From NCBI RefSeq assembly GCF_022965755.1, contig NZ_CP095187.1, forward strand, positions 868,001 through 932,000: a DNA stretch of 64,000 nucleotides, read 5' to 3'. Under the pieces are notes generated by a model. It did not search any database. It was not told the DNA's origin and saw nothing but the letters and a program-made list of their open reading frames with translations. Source of the DNA: Pseudoxanthomonas sp. F37 (lineage in GTDB: Bacteria; Pseudomonadota; Gammaproteobacteria; Xanthomonadales; Xanthomonadaceae). Shown here one piece after another: positions 39,203 to 48,160 of the stretch; positions within the stretch are counted from its first letter, which is position 1; each line of letters starts with the position of its first letter. The translations under genes were made by a program, and so were the position numbers.

Positions 39203-40063
39203 GTGGGCAATCCCTGGAACAACCGCCCGCCGCGGCCGCCCGGTCCGCCGGATCGGCGGCGACCGCCGCGCACGCAGGACCAGCGCCCCGCGCGCGAGCA
39301 GGCGCCGCGGGACGAGCGTCCCGCGAACACGGCGCGCAGCGAGCTGCGCCTGTATGGGCTCAACGCCGTGCACGCGGTGTTCGCGCGCCGCCCCGAGGCC
39401 ATCCGCAAGGTCTACCTGACCGAATCGCGCATCCCGGCACTGAAACCGTTGCTGGCCTGGTGCGTCAAGCAGCGCGTCGGCTATCGCGTGGTGGAAGAGG
39501 GCGACCTGGACCGCCTGGCCGCCAGCGCGCACCACGAGGGCGTGGTGGCCGACGTGCTGAAGGTCGAGCCGCTGCCCATGTCCGACTGGCTGCGCGCGCT
39601 GCCCGAGGGCAAGCCCGTCGCAGCGCTGTGGCTGGACGGCGTGGGCAATCCGCACAACTTCGGCGCGATCCTGCGTTCGGCCGCGCATTTCGGCGTGGCG
39701 GGCATCCTGCTGCCGCGCGAGTCCACCCTGGCGTTGTCCGGCGCGGCGGCGCGGGTGGCCGAAGGCGGTGCGGAACAGGTGCCGCTGGTGCGCATGGGAC
39801 AGGCCGACAATGCCGTGGCCCAATTGCGGAACGCGGGTTTTTCGCTGGCCGCCACGGTGGTGCGCGGCGGTGACGACCTGTTCGCGGCGAAGCTGCCGCA
39901 GCGGTTGGTCTACGTGATGGGGGCCGAGGGCGAGGGCATGGATGCGCGCCTGGCCGAGGCCTGCGACATGCGCCTGTCGATTCCCGGCAGCGGCGCGGTC
40001 GAGAGCCTCAATGTCGCCGCGGCCACGGCGGTGTTTCTGGCGCAGTGGAAGCAGCGTTCGTAG
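39203..40063 (+). CDS. rlmB: TrmH/SpoU-family RNA 2'-O-methyltransferase, RlmB-like
   Basis: SPOUT methyltransferase of 286 aa expected to methylate 23S rRNA G2251. The GTG start at 39203 follows the symporter stop at once. Residues 1-45 are a disordered, Pro/Arg-rich extension. The substrate-binding domain then opens LRLYGLNAVHAVFARRP. The three SPOUT motifs are DGVGNPHNFGAILRSAAHFG, YVMGAEGEGM and IPGSGAVESLNVAAATAVFL. Other SpoU targets remain possible. Confidence 0.85.
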   Translation: MGNPWNNRPPRPPGPPDRRRPPRTQDQRPAREQAPRDERPANTARSELRLYGLNAVHAVFARRPEAIRKVYLTESRIPALKPLLAWCVKQRVGYRVVEEGDLDRLAASAHHEGVVADVLKVEPLPMSDWLRALPEGKPVAALWLDGVGNPHNFGAILRSAAHFGVAGILLPRESTLALSGAAARVAEGGAEQVPLVRMGQADNAVAQLRNAGFSLAATVVRGGDDLFAAKLPQRLVYVMGAEGEGMDARLAEACDMRLSIPGSGAVESLNVAAATAVFLAQWKQRS

Positions 40064-40088
40064 AGCGTAGCCCGCTCCCATGGCCCCC

Positions 40089-40516
40089 TGTAGGAGCGCC
40101 CTTGGGCGCGATGCTTTTCGATCAGCCATCTGAAGAGCATCGCGGGCATGGCCCGCTCCTACAACCCATGGGGCCCTGTAGGAGCGCCCTTGGGCGCGAT
40201 GCTTTTCGGCCAGCCACCTGAAGCGCATCGCGGGCATGGCCCGCTCCTACAAACCGTGGGCCTCTGTAGGAGCGCCCTTGGGCGCGATGCTTTTCGGCCA
40301 GCCACCTGAAGCGCATCGCGGGCATGGCCCGCTCCTACAAACCGTGGGCCCCTGTAGGAGCGCCCTTGGGCGCGATGCTTTTCGGCCAGCCACCTGAAGC
40401 GCATCGCGGGCATGGCCCGCTCCTACAACCCATGGGGCCCTGTAGGAGCGCCCCATGGGCGCGATGCTTTTCGGCCAGACGCCTGAGGCGCATCGCGGGC
40501 ATGGCCCGCTCCTACA
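40089..40516. repeat. Tandem array of five GTAG-type REP doublets, exact 88-bp period
   Basis: TGTAGGAGCG begins at 40089, 40177, 40265, 40353 and 40441, exactly 88 bp apart. Each unit is a head-to-head pair: TGTAGGAGCGCCC plus GCGATGC on the left, GCATCGCGGGC plus CCGCTCCTACA on the right. The first and last units differ at a few bases and the middle three are nearly identical. A decayed half-unit follows to about 40550. The array fills the 513-nt gap between rlmB and the convergent peptidase gene, and no gene was seen in it. Confidence 0.95.
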
Positions 40517-40576
40517 ACCCGGGGGCATGGCCCGCGCCTGCAAAGACGGGGGTGTTTCCCGGCAGGGTCGCGAGGC

Positions 40577-41965
40577 TTATTCCTTCAGTTGGCTGCCGAA
40601 ATCGCCCTCGGCTTCCGCCGCCAGATATGCGAACACGGCATACGCCGCCACGTTCTGCGCGAGCGCGGCGGGATCGATCTTGTCCAGCGTATCGTCCGCA
40701 TTGTGGTGCAGGTGGAAGTAGTCGCTGCCATCCTGCGCCAGCCACGCCCACGCCATGCCCCGGGCGGCGAACGGGCTGATGTCGGGCCCCGCGCTGCCCT
40801 TGCCGGGCGCGTACTCGATGCCCAGTGGCGCCAGCGCCTGCGCGATCTGTTCGGTGGCCTTGCGCGCGTGTCCGGGTGCGCCGGTATTGAAGGCGTAGAT
40901 GCGGCCGGCGCCGAAGTCGCTCTCCGCGGCGATCTGATGGCGCGCGATGTCGGCCAGATGCTTCTGCGCATACGCCTTGCCCCCGTGCAGGCCCTGCTCT
41001 TCGTTGGCGAAGGCGATCACCCGGATGGTGCGTTTCGGCGCCCGCTTCAGCTGCCCTATCAGGTGGCCGGCGGCCATGGTGATGCCGATGCCCGCGCCGT
41101 CGTCGATCGCACCGGTGCCCAGGTCCCACGAATCCAGGTGCGCGCCGATCACCACGACCTCCTCCGGCAGGCTGCGCCCGGTGATTTCGCCGATCACGTT
41201 CTGCGAGGTGTATTGGCCGTCCCACCCGCAATCCAGTGCCAGCGACACGCGCACCGGGCCGCGCGCAAGCAGCCGCGCCAGCTGGTCGGCATCGGGGATG
41301 CTCAGTGCGGCGGACGGCACCGGCGTCAGGCCTTCGTCGAAGCGGGTGATGCCGGTGTGCGGGACGCGGTGGTTGTCGGTACCGGCCGAACGCATCAGGA
41401 AGGCGATGGCGCCCTTGCGGATCGCGGCCGACGGCCCTTTCGAGCGGATCGCGCCGCCGTTGCGGTAGTCGCTGCCATCGCGCGCGGCCTTCATCCCGTA
41501 GTCGACGAACGCGATCTTGCCGGCCAACGAACCCTCGGGCGCGGCCTCGAGTGCGGCAAGACCGTCGAAGCGGACGATCTCCGCCGCCACCGTGCCACCC
41601 GGGCTGCCCCCCAACGCCGTGATGGCCAACGGCTGCGCATGCGGACCCACGACGGCCGCCCGTTCGCTGCGGCGCACCCACTTCGGAAACGTCACCGGCT
41701 CGGTCCATACCTTGTCGAAACCCAGTGCCTTGAACTTCGCCTGCGCCCAGGCCACGGCCTTGGCATCGGCCTCGCTGCCGGCCAGGCGCGGCCCCACTTC
41801 GGTGGTCAGCGATTCGACCACCTCCCAGCCGGTCCGGTCGGCGAGCGCCTGCTCGCGCAGCTGCGCGGCGGTGACGAGGGCGGCATCGGGAATACGGGTT
41901 TCGCGGGAGGCGGCGTGGGCGGGCGCGGTGATGGCCAGAGCGAGCAACAGCGGAGCAAGACGCAT
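40577..41965 (-). CDS. Exported M28-family zinc aminopeptidase with PA domain
   Basis: A 462-aa metallopeptidase with a signal peptide (LLLALAITAPAHAAS). A protease-associated insert (about 150-250) precedes the M28 core. The zinc and catalytic residues are in GAHLDSWDLGTGAIDDGAGIG, AFANEEQGLHGG, ESDFGAGR and DYFHLHHNADDTLDKID. It is likely a periplasmic or secreted dipeptidase/aminopeptidase for peptide scavenging. It is transcribed towards the REP array, which may act as its 3' boundary. A terminator separates it from mscL upstream. Confidence 0.9.
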   Translation of the reverse strand: MRLAPLLLALAITAPAHAASRETRIPDAALVTAAQLREQALADRTGWEVVESLTTEVGPRLAGSEADAKAVAWAQAKFKALGFDKVWTEPVTFPKWVRRSERAAVVGPHAQPLAITALGGSPGGTVAAEIVRFDGLAALEAAPEGSLAGKIAFVDYGMKAARDGSDYRNGGAIRSKGPSAAIRKGAIAFLMRSAGTDNHRVPHTGITRFDEGLTPVPSAALSIPDADQLARLLARGPVRVSLALDCGWDGQYTSQNVIGEITGRSLPEEVVVIGAHLDSWDLGTGAIDDGAGIGITMAAGHLIGQLKRAPKRTIRVIAFANEEQGLHGGKAYAQKHLADIARHQIAAESDFGAGRIYAFNTGAPGHARKATEQIAQALAPLGIEYAPGKGSAGPDISPFAARGMAWAWLAQDGSDYFHLHHNADDTLDKIDPAALAQNVAAYAVFAYLAAEAEGDFGSQLKE

Positions 41966-41977
41966 GGAGAACCCCGG

Positions 41978-42014
41978 AAAAACGAAGGCCCCGAGCTTAG
42001 CAGCCCGGGGCCCC
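41978..42014 (-). terminator. Terminator of mscL
   Basis: Read on the minus strand, a 7-bp stem GGCCCCG/CGGGGCC (42014-42008 with 41995-41989) is followed by TTCGTTTTTCC. The T-tract lies directly upstream of the M28 peptidase start. Confidence 0.65.
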
Positions 42015-42058
42015 GTGTTTCCGCCGATCGCGTTGCCTATCCGGAACGCCGCGTCCCG

Positions 42059-42463
42059 TCACTTCTTCAGCGCATCGCGGATCTCGCGCAGCAGCAGTAC
42101 GTCCTCCGGCGGCGCGGCCGGTGCGGCTTCGGGCTTGCGGTGCAGGCGGTTCACCGCCTTGACCAGCAGGAAGATCGCGAAGGCCACGATGACGAACTGG
42201 ATGACGGTGTTGAGGAATTCGCCGATGCCGATCGCCACGGCCGGCACGTCCTTGCCGGCGGCGTCAACGGTGGCTTCCTTCAATGTCCACACCCACTTGG
42301 AGAAATCCACGCCGCCCACCAGCAGCCCGATGGGCGGCATGATGATCTTGTCCACGAAGGCGGTGACGATCTTGCCGAACGCGGCGCCGATCACCACGCC
42401 CACGGCGAGATCGACCACGTTGCCGCGTGCGATGAATTCCTTGAACTCGCTGACCATGCCCAT
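42059..42463 (-). CDS. mscL: Large-conductance mechanosensitive channel
   Basis: Pentameric inner-membrane safety valve that opens under hypo-osmotic shock, 134 aa. The N-terminal amphipathic helix and first membrane helix read [20 protein letters not shown] then [21 protein letters not shown] periplasmic loop, the second helix ([20 protein letters not shown]) and a cytoplasmic charged helical bundle ([15 protein letters not shown]) follow. The length and order are standard. It has its own terminator. Confidence 0.96.
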   Translation of the reverse strand: MGMVSEFKEFIARGNVVDLAVGVVIGAAFGKIVTAFVDKIIMPPIGLLVGGVDFSKWVWTLKEATVDAAGKDVPAVAIGIGEFLNTVIQFVIVAFAIFLLVKAVNRLHRKPEAAPAAPPEDVLLLREIRDALKK

Positions 42464-42539
42464 TGCGCGATCTCCGTGAACGGCGCCGATCCGCCTGTGG
42501 GGAAGGACTATAACCGCGTGCGTCGACGAAGCAAGGCGG

Positions 42540-43247
42540 TCAGGCGGTGATGCGCCCGCCCAGTTCCACCACGCCGTCCAGTGCCGCGAGGAAGACGTCG
42601 CCCGGCAGCAGTGCGGCCACGCCGGCCGGCGTGCCCATGAAGACCAGGTCGCCGGCCTTCAGGGCATAGAGCCTGGAGAGCTCGTGCAGGATGTCCGGCA
42701 CGTCCCAGATCAGGTCGCGCAGCGCGCCGTGCTGGCGGATATCGCCGTTCACGCGCAGGGTGAGCGTGCGGTCCTCCAGTGCGCCAATGCCGGTGGCGGG
42801 TACCAGTTCGCTGACCGGGGCCGAATGATCGAAGCCCTTGCCGGTATCCCACGGCAGGCCCTTCGCCTTGGCCGCGCCCTGCAGGTCGCGACGGGTCAGG
42901 TCCAGGCCCACGCCATAGGCGATGACCAGCGCCTGCGCGGCATCGCGCGACAGCGGGCCGGCCGGCGCATCCGCGCCCAGCGCCACCACCAGTTCGACCT
43001 CATGGTGCAGGTCGTGCGTGCCGGGCGGATAGGGTACGTCCGCGCCGCCGGTGACGATGGCATCGGCCGGTTTGTGGAAGAACACGGGCACGCCGCGTTC
43101 GGTCTTCGACGCCGGTGCGGCCGCGCCCATCTCGCGCGCGTGCTCGGCGAAATTGCGGCCCACGCAGAAGATGCGGCGCACGGGGAAGGTACCGCCGCCG
43201 CGCACGGGAACGCGCGGCACGGGCGGGGTGGGGATGATGTCGGCCAT
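42540..43247 (-). CDS. Fumarylacetoacetate hydrolase (FAH) family protein
   Basis: A 235-aa metal-dependent hydrolase/isomerase/decarboxylase of the FAH fold. It shows [18 protein letters not shown], the metal ligands in [23 protein letters not shown] and DWD-like substrate segments, and [15 protein letters not shown] near the end. It resembles the YcgM/fumarylpyruvate hydrolase group. The function could be acylpyruvate hydrolysis or oxaloacetate decarboxylation. It stands alone, 76 nt upstream of mscL on the same strand. Confidence 0.82.
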   Translation of the reverse strand: MADIIPTPPVPRVPVRGGGTFPVRRIFCVGRNFAEHAREMGAAAPASKTERGVPVFFHKPADAIVTGGADVPYPPGTHDLHHEVELVVALGADAPAGPLSRDAAQALVIAYGVGLDLTRRDLQGAAKAKGLPWDTGKGFDHSAPVSELVPATGIGALEDRTLTLRVNGDIRQHGALRDLIWDVPDILHELSRLYALKAGDLVFMGTPAGVAALLPGDVFLAALDGVVELGGRITA

Positions 43248-43312
43248 GGCGGCGATCCAATGCTCGGAAAGCCGCAGAGTGTAGGCGGGAACCGCGTCCC
43301 CGCGCAGTGCGG

Positions 43313-43585
43313 TCAGCGCGGCAGCGGCAGGGCCTGCTTGCGGACCACCCGGTACTCGCCTTCCATGGCGTGCTCGCGTGCGACCGGCTTGCCGCGCTGG
43401 CGCAGCAGTTTGTACAGCAGGCCACCGGCGATCATGGCCGCGCCGACGAACACGCTGAAGAACACCAGGACCACCAGCACGGCCAGTCCCAGCAGGCCGA
43501 TGCCCAGGCGCAGCAGCGGATGCCGCGGCTTGCGGGGCGCAAAGGCGTGGCGGAAGGCGTTGAACTGGAAGTGGCGTGCGTACAT
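43313..43585 (-). CDS. Small membrane protein of unknown function
   Basis: A 90-aa protein with a basic N-terminal stretch (HAFAPRKPRHPLLRL). A single long or double-pass hydrophobic segment (about 27-58) and a basic C-terminal tail follow. No family was recognised. It is transcribed in the same direction as the FAH gene, 65 nt upstream of that gene's start, and divergently from the Rieske gene. Confidence 0.55.
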   Translation of the reverse strand: MYARHFQFNAFRHAFAPRKPRHPLLRLGIGLLGLAVLVVLVFFSVFVGAAMIAGGLLYKLLRQRGKPVAREHAMEGEYRVVRKQALPLPR

Positions 43586-43675
43586 GGCGTTGCGTCGTGA
43601 CAGAATGCGGCCGGAGCCGATGCGCGCAGTATCGGATGACGGTTGTGTGACCGTGTGAGGACTTCGTTAAGCGCC

Positions 43676-43999
43676 ATGCGACTCAGTGCACTGAATGACA
43701 TCGCCGACGGCGGGTTTGCCGAAGTAGAGGCCATGATCGACGGGGATGCCGAATCTTTGATCCTTCATCGCCAAGGGGGCCAGGCACGCGCCTGGCTGAA
43801 TGTCTGCCCGCATGCGGGGCGCCGGCTGGACTGGGCGCCGGGCCAGTTCCTGAAGAGCAAGGACGGGCACCTGGTGTGCGCCGCGCACGGCGCGTCGTTC
43901 GAACTTGGCCGCGGCGACTGCGTCGCCGGCCCCTGTCGCGGCGACTCCCTGCGCGCCGTACCGGTGCAGGTGCGCGACGGCGAGGTGTGGCTGGCCTGA
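43676..43999 (+). CDS. Rieske 2Fe-2S ferredoxin-like protein
   Basis: A 107-aa soluble Rieske protein, start chosen at 43676. The two cluster-binding boxes are NVCPHAGRRLDW (CxH) and LVCAAHGASFELGRGDC (CxxH), correctly spaced at about 25 residues, followed by GPCRGDSLRAVPVQVRDGEVW. This resembles NirD/BphF-type small Rieske proteins that pass electrons to an oxygenase or reductase. No partner enzyme is adjacent, so its role is open. Confidence 0.88.
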   Translation: MRLSALNDIADGGFAEVEAMIDGDAESLILHRQGGQARAWLNVCPHAGRRLDWAPGQFLKSKDGHLVCAAHGASFELGRGDCVAGPCRGDSLRAVPVQVRDGEVWLA

Positions 44000-44015
44000 G
44001 CGTGGGCTGCCGGCC

Positions 44016-45095
44016 TCAGCCGACGCCCTGCACGATCACGCAGTGCCAGCCGGTCCGGTAGGTCTCGTACCCCGGCGACGCGGCCTGCGCCAGACACTGC
44101 GCATGGCCGTCCACGACCCGTTCCACCGCCCCGCGCGGTTGCGCGAACAGCGCCTCGCGTCCGGGAAAGTCCAGCCTGGCGGCGCCTCCTGCCTGGGTGT
44201 CGGCCAGCAGCCAACCTTGACCGTCGACAATGCAGACCCGGCTGCGGCGCCATTCCGCCTCGGACAGCGGCGTGCGTTCGACGATGGTCTGCGCCAGCGC
44301 GTCCCAGCGGAACACGATGCCCAGCACGCCCAGCGGACGACCATTCACGCGCCCGTCCTGGCGCACCGTGCAGGCGTATACCAGCACGCGCTCGCCACCG
44401 GCCAGGGAACTGGCATGCATCGACTGGAAGCCGAATTCCTCGCCGCTGGCGGTGGCCATGGCCGACTGGAACCAGGCCTGCTGGGCCACCGACTGGCCGA
44501 CCGATCGGTACTGCCGCGGCCGGCCGTTGGCGATCACGGTGCCGTCCAGATCGGCCAGCACCAGGTCGAAGTAGACGGTGTAGGAGTCCAGGATCTGCCC
44601 GAGGCGCTGGCTGGCGTGGGCGAGTGCGGCAGGTTGCGGGTCCTGCGCCGCGGCCACCACGGCCGCGTCGGTGGCCCACCAGCGTACGTCGCAGCTGCGC
44701 TCGTACAGGTTGCGGTCGATCAGGTCGATGTTGGCCAGCGCCAGATCGGTCAGGCGGGTGCGGCGCACGTCGGTCTGCAGGCGCTCCAGGCGTTCCCGCA
44801 GGTCGGTGCTGGTACGGTCCGCCATGCGGTCGATCTCCTGCGCGGTATCGCTGACCCGGCGCGAGAGCGTGTCCATCTCTTCGGCGATCACGCCGAAGCT
44901 GCGGCCCGCCGCGCCGATGCGCACGGCTTCGATGCGGGCATTCATCGAGATGATGCGGGTGATGCGGTTGATCTCGTCGATCTTCTGCAGCGACTGCCGC
45001 AGTTGCCGGAGCAGCGAGTCCGACAGCCCCGATACGGACTGGATGTGGTCGTCGATGCCGGCATCGGGCGCGGGGGCGGCAGCACAGGCGTTCAT
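44016..45095 (-). CDS. Soluble MCP-like protein with C-terminal sensor (Cache-like) domain
   Basis: A 359-aa protein with no signal peptide or membrane helix. Residues about 20-75 form a chemoreceptor hairpin-tip-like coiled coil: LRQLRQSLQKIDEINRITRI, then ISMNARIEAVRIGAAGRSFG and VIAEEMDTLSRRV. A Cache-like sensor follows (ATDAAVVAAAQDP, DSYTVYFDLVLADLDGTVIANG, DALAQTIVERTPLSEAEWRRS). The order is the reverse of classical MCPs. The start at 45095 excludes 34 upstream codons. The methylation helices are short or missing, so whether it engages CheA is uncertain. Confidence 0.75.
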   Translation of the reverse strand: MNACAAAPAPDAGIDDHIQSVSGLSDSLLRQLRQSLQKIDEINRITRIISMNARIEAVRIGAAGRSFGVIAEEMDTLSRRVSDTAQEIDRMADRTSTDLRERLERLQTDVRRTRLTDLALANIDLIDRNLYERSCDVRWWATDAAVVAAAQDPQPAALAHASQRLGQILDSYTVYFDLVLADLDGTVIANGRPRQYRSVGQSVAQQAWFQSAMATASGEEFGFQSMHASSLAGGERVLVYACTVRQDGRVNGRPLGVLGIVFRWDALAQTIVERTPLSEAEWRRSRVCIVDGQGWLLADTQAGGAARLDFPGREALFAQPRGAVERVVDGHAQCLAQAASPGYETYRTGWHCVIVQGVG

Positions 45096-45270
45096 GGGGC
45101 TCCTTGTGGGGAAGGGGCGGACAGGCGCACGGCGGCGCGATGTCAGTCCCGTTGTTGAGGCGCTATCGGCGCGGCGCGAACGCGCTTTAATCGGCACCTT
45201 CGCAGTGCAGGCTTTCCCCGCAATGGGGCGTCCGCCGAGGGTGAGGTTGGACGCGCCCGCACCGGTTCCC

Positions 45271-45276
45271 TAGAAT
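45271..45276 (+). promoter_or_regulatory. Candidate -10 box of the DUF3667 gene
   Basis: TAGAAT lies 26 nt before the start codon, a position typical for a promoter with a short leader. Confidence 0.4.
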
Positions 45277-45302
45277 CCGCCGACCACCGACAGGGGACCG
45301 GA

Positions 45303-46133
45303 ATGGGCGAGGCGAGCATGTGCATCAACTGCGGGCGGGCCGTCGCCAATGCCGAGCAGAAGTTCTGTCCCGCCTGCGGCCAGCCCACGCCGGTGCACCG
45401 CATCGACTGGCATTTCCTCGGCCACGAACTGGAGCACAGCGTGCTCCACATGGACCGCGGCATCCTGTACTCGCTGAAGGAGCTGATGCTGCGGCCGGGG
45501 CGCCTCATACGCGACTACATCGAAGGGCGACGCGCGGGCATCGTCAAGCCCGTGCTGCTGATCACGATGACAGGCGCTGCGGCGACGTTGATGGCGCACT
45601 ACGCGTTGGATGGCGATGCGCTCGGTGCGTCCCTTGCGGCTGGCATGGAAGCCGGAGCAGGACATCAAGGCAGCATGAATGCCAAGCAGGCCGAGGCCAT
45701 GGCCCAGATGGCGAAAGTATTCGCCGTGGTCAAGGACTGGATGAATCGACACCTGACCCTGATCACCTTGTTGTTGCTGCCGGTGCAGGCCGCTGCATTC
45801 AAGCTGACGTTCCGACGCTTCAAGCAGATCAATTACCCGGAATGGCTGGTGATCACCTCGTTCCTGATGGCGCAGTTGTTTGTCGTATGGGTGATCTTCA
45901 TGCCGCTTCAACGATGGTGGTCGGACGCGCAGGCGGTCATGGTGTTGGTAGCGGCCCTGCTCAACCTGTTTTCGCTGACTCAGGTTTTTCAGGGATATCC
46001 GCGATGGAAGGCCTTTTTGCGCGGTGCGGCCGCTTGGGCCATCGTCCAAGTGGTGGTGATGGTGGCTACGCTCATCGGGGCGATGGTGCTTGGCGTCCTG
46101 GTGGCCAGCGGAAGGATCTATTTGCCTGCCTGA
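45303..46133 (+). CDS. DUF3667 zinc-ribbon membrane protein
   Basis: A 276-aa inner-membrane protein. It begins with a zinc ribbon (MCINCGRAVANAEQKFCPACGQ). The DUF3667 signature follows: HRIDWHFLGHELEHSVLHMD, then RGILYSLKELMLRPGRLIRDYIEGRRAGIVKPVLL (given in parts), with four to five membrane helices beyond. The function is unknown. Base composition in the second half is less GC-rich than its neighbours, perhaps a mild sign of different origin. A bidirectional terminator follows. Confidence 0.82.
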   Translation: MGEASMCINCGRAVANAEQKFCPACGQPTPVHRIDWHFLGHELEHSVLHMDRGILYSLKELMLRPGRLIRDYIEGRRAGIVKPVLLITMTGAAATLMAHYALDGDALGASLAAGMEAGAGHQGSMNAKQAEAMAQMAKVFAVVKDWMNRHLTLITLLLLPVQAAAFKLTFRRFKQINYPEWLVITSFLMAQLFVVWVIFMPLQRWWSDAQAVMVLVAALLNLFSLTQVFQGYPRWKAFLRGAAAWAIVQVVVMVATLIGAMVLGVLVASGRIYLPA

Positions 46134-46200
46134 GGCTGTCGTCCCTCAGCCGGACAGCTCGAGCGTTGATGTCGTGTTGATGGGTCGGTGCGCAGCAAAA

Positions 46201-46227
46201 GAAAAGCCCGCTTAGGGCGGGCTTTTC
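46201..46227. terminator. Bidirectional terminator between the DUF3667 gene and ettA
   Basis: An 11-bp perfect stem (GAAAAGCCCGC, 46201-46211, with GCGGGCTTTTC, 46217-46227) has T-runs on both strands. It serves the two convergent genes. Confidence 0.9.
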
Positions 46228-46276
46228 TGTCGGGACGGATTGCCCGGCGCAATGGCGGGGGCACTGGATCCCGGAA

Positions 46277-47944
46277 TCACTTCAGCGCCTTGAACCGCAG
46301 GCGGTGCGGACGCGCGCCTTCTTCGCCCAGGCGGCGCTTCTTGTCTTCCTCGTACTCGCGGTAGTTGCCCTGGAAGAACTCCACGTGCGAGTCGCCCTCG
46401 AAGGCGAGGATGTGGGTGGCGATGCGGTCCAGGAACCAGCGGTCGTGCGAGATGACGAAGGTGTTGCCGGGGAATTCCAGCAGCGCGTCTTCCAGCGCAC
46501 GCAGGGTTTCGATGTCCAGGTCGTTCGACGGCTCGTCGAGCAGCAGCACGTTGCCGCCCTGCAGCAGCGTCTTGGCCATGTGCAGGCGCCCGCGCTCGCC
46601 GCCGGACAGCGAACCCACCAGCTTCTGCTGGTCCTGGCCCTTGAAGTTGAAGCGGCCGATGTAGGCGCGCGACTGGATCTCCACGCCGTTGATGTTGAGG
46701 ATGTCCAGGCCGCCGGAGACTTCCTGGAACACGGTCTGGTTGCCCTCCAGCTTGTCGCGGCTCTGGTCCACGTAGGCCAGCTTCACGCTGGGGCCGATCA
46801 CGATTTCGCCCGCGTCCGGCTTCTCCTGCCCGGTGATCATCTTGAACAGCGTGGACTTGCCCGCGCCGTTCGGGCCGATGATGCCGACGATGGCGCCGGC
46901 CGGCACCAGGAAGCTCAGGTTGTCGATCAGCAGGCGGTCGCCGAATTTCTTGGAGACGTTCTTGAACTCGATCACCGAATTGCCCAGACGCTCGCCCGGC
47001 GGGATGAAGATCTCGTTGGTCTCGTTGCGCTTCTGGTAGTCGACCGACTGCAGTTCTTCCAGGCGGGCCAGGCGGGCCTTGCCCTTGGAGCGGCCGCCCT
47101 TGGCATTCTGGCGCGACCATTCCAGTTCCTTCTGGATCGCCTTCTGGCGCGCCTTTTCCTGGTTCTCTTCCTGCTTCAGGCGCTCGTCCTTCTGCACCAG
47201 CCACTCGGTGTAGTTGCCCTTCCACGGGATGCCGCGGCCACGGTCCAGTTCGAGGATCCATTCGGCGGCGTTGTCGAGGAAGTAGCGGTCGTGGGTGACG
47301 GCCACCACGGTGCCGGTGTAGCGGGCCAGGAACTGCTCCAGCCACTCCACCGACTCGGCGTCCAGATGGTTGGTCGGTTCGTCGAGCAGCAGCATGTCCG
47401 GCTTCTGCAGCAGCAGCCGGCACAGCGCCACGCGGCGCTTCTCGCCACCGGACAGCTTGCCGATGACGGCATCCCACGGCGGCAGGCGCAGCGCGTCGGC
47501 GGCCACGTCCAGCTGGTTCTCCAGCGTGTGCGCATCCCCGGCGGCCAGGATGGCTTCCAGGCGTTCCTGCTCCTTGGCCAGGGCGTCGAAGTCGGCGCCT
47601 TCCTCGGCGTAGGCCGCGTAGACCGCCTCCAGCGCGGCCTGCGCCTGCAGCACTTCGCCCACGCCTTCCTCGACGGCCTGGCGGACGGTGTGCTCGGGGT
47701 TCAGTTCCGGCTCCTGGGCCAGGTAGCCCACCTTGATGCCGGGTTGCGGACGGGCCTCGCCTTCGAAGTCCTTGTCCACGCCCGCCATGATCTTCAGCAC
47801 GGTGGACTTGCCGGCGCCGTTCAGGCCCAGCAGGCCGATCTTCGCGCCTGGGAAGAAGGACAGCGAGATGTCCTTGATGATCTGCCGCTTGGGCGGGACC
47901 ACCTTGCTGACCCGGTTCATGGTGTAGATGTATTGCGAGGACAT
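46277..47944 (-). CDS. ettA: Energy-dependent translational throttle protein EttA (ABC-F)
   Basis: Ribosome-associated ABC-F ATPase of 555 aa that gates the first elongation steps according to the ATP/ADP ratio. The start at 47944 gives MSSQYIYTMNRVSKVVPPKR, the typical opening. Two ABC domains are complete: Walker A GLNGAGKST and GPNGAGKST, signatures LSGGEKRR and LSGGERGR, Walker B LLLDEPTNHLDAES and LLLDEPSNDLDIET. A charged linker holds the arm and the P-site tRNA interaction motif. It is monocistronic. Confidence 0.96.
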   Translation of the reverse strand: MSSQYIYTMNRVSKVVPPKRQIIKDISLSFFPGAKIGLLGLNGAGKSTVLKIMAGVDKDFEGEARPQPGIKVGYLAQEPELNPEHTVRQAVEEGVGEVLQAQAALEAVYAAYAEEGADFDALAKEQERLEAILAAGDAHTLENQLDVAADALRLPPWDAVIGKLSGGEKRRVALCRLLLQKPDMLLLDEPTNHLDAESVEWLEQFLARYTGTVVAVTHDRYFLDNAAEWILELDRGRGIPWKGNYTEWLVQKDERLKQEENQEKARQKAIQKELEWSRQNAKGGRSKGKARLARLEELQSVDYQKRNETNEIFIPPGERLGNSVIEFKNVSKKFGDRLLIDNLSFLVPAGAIVGIIGPNGAGKSTLFKMITGQEKPDAGEIVIGPSVKLAYVDQSRDKLEGNQTVFQEVSGGLDILNINGVEIQSRAYIGRFNFKGQDQQKLVGSLSGGERGRLHMAKTLLQGGNVLLLDEPSNDLDIETLRALEDALLEFPGNTFVISHDRWFLDRIATHILAFEGDSHVEFFQGNYREYEEDKKRRLGEEGARPHRLRFKALK

Positions 47945-48160
47945 GCAGGCTCCGGTACGCAGGTCCCGGCGCCCGGCCGGTTCGGCGGCGGGCGGGCGGG
48001 TAGAAGGGAAGACGGCGATTATAGCCGCTCCGGCCGTGCCGACCGGCGGCTGAACACGTTTCGCGAACCGGTCGTTTACGCCGTCGTAACCGTTTTCCAG
48101 CGGGAATCGGTTCAGATGCGATCGGCATGATGGGCTCACGTGCCACACAGAGGGCTTTCC

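Noticed and set aside
40089..40516. Possible CRISPR array.
   Set aside because: The whole 88-bp unit is repeated with no unique spacers, each unit is a REP doublet, and no cas genes are near.
40122..40543. Short minus-strand frames encoding repeated peptides such as MPAMRFRWLAEKHRAQG.
   Set aside because: They are translations of the 88-bp REP array. The repetition follows the DNA unit, and no protein-level conservation or ribosome site is seen.
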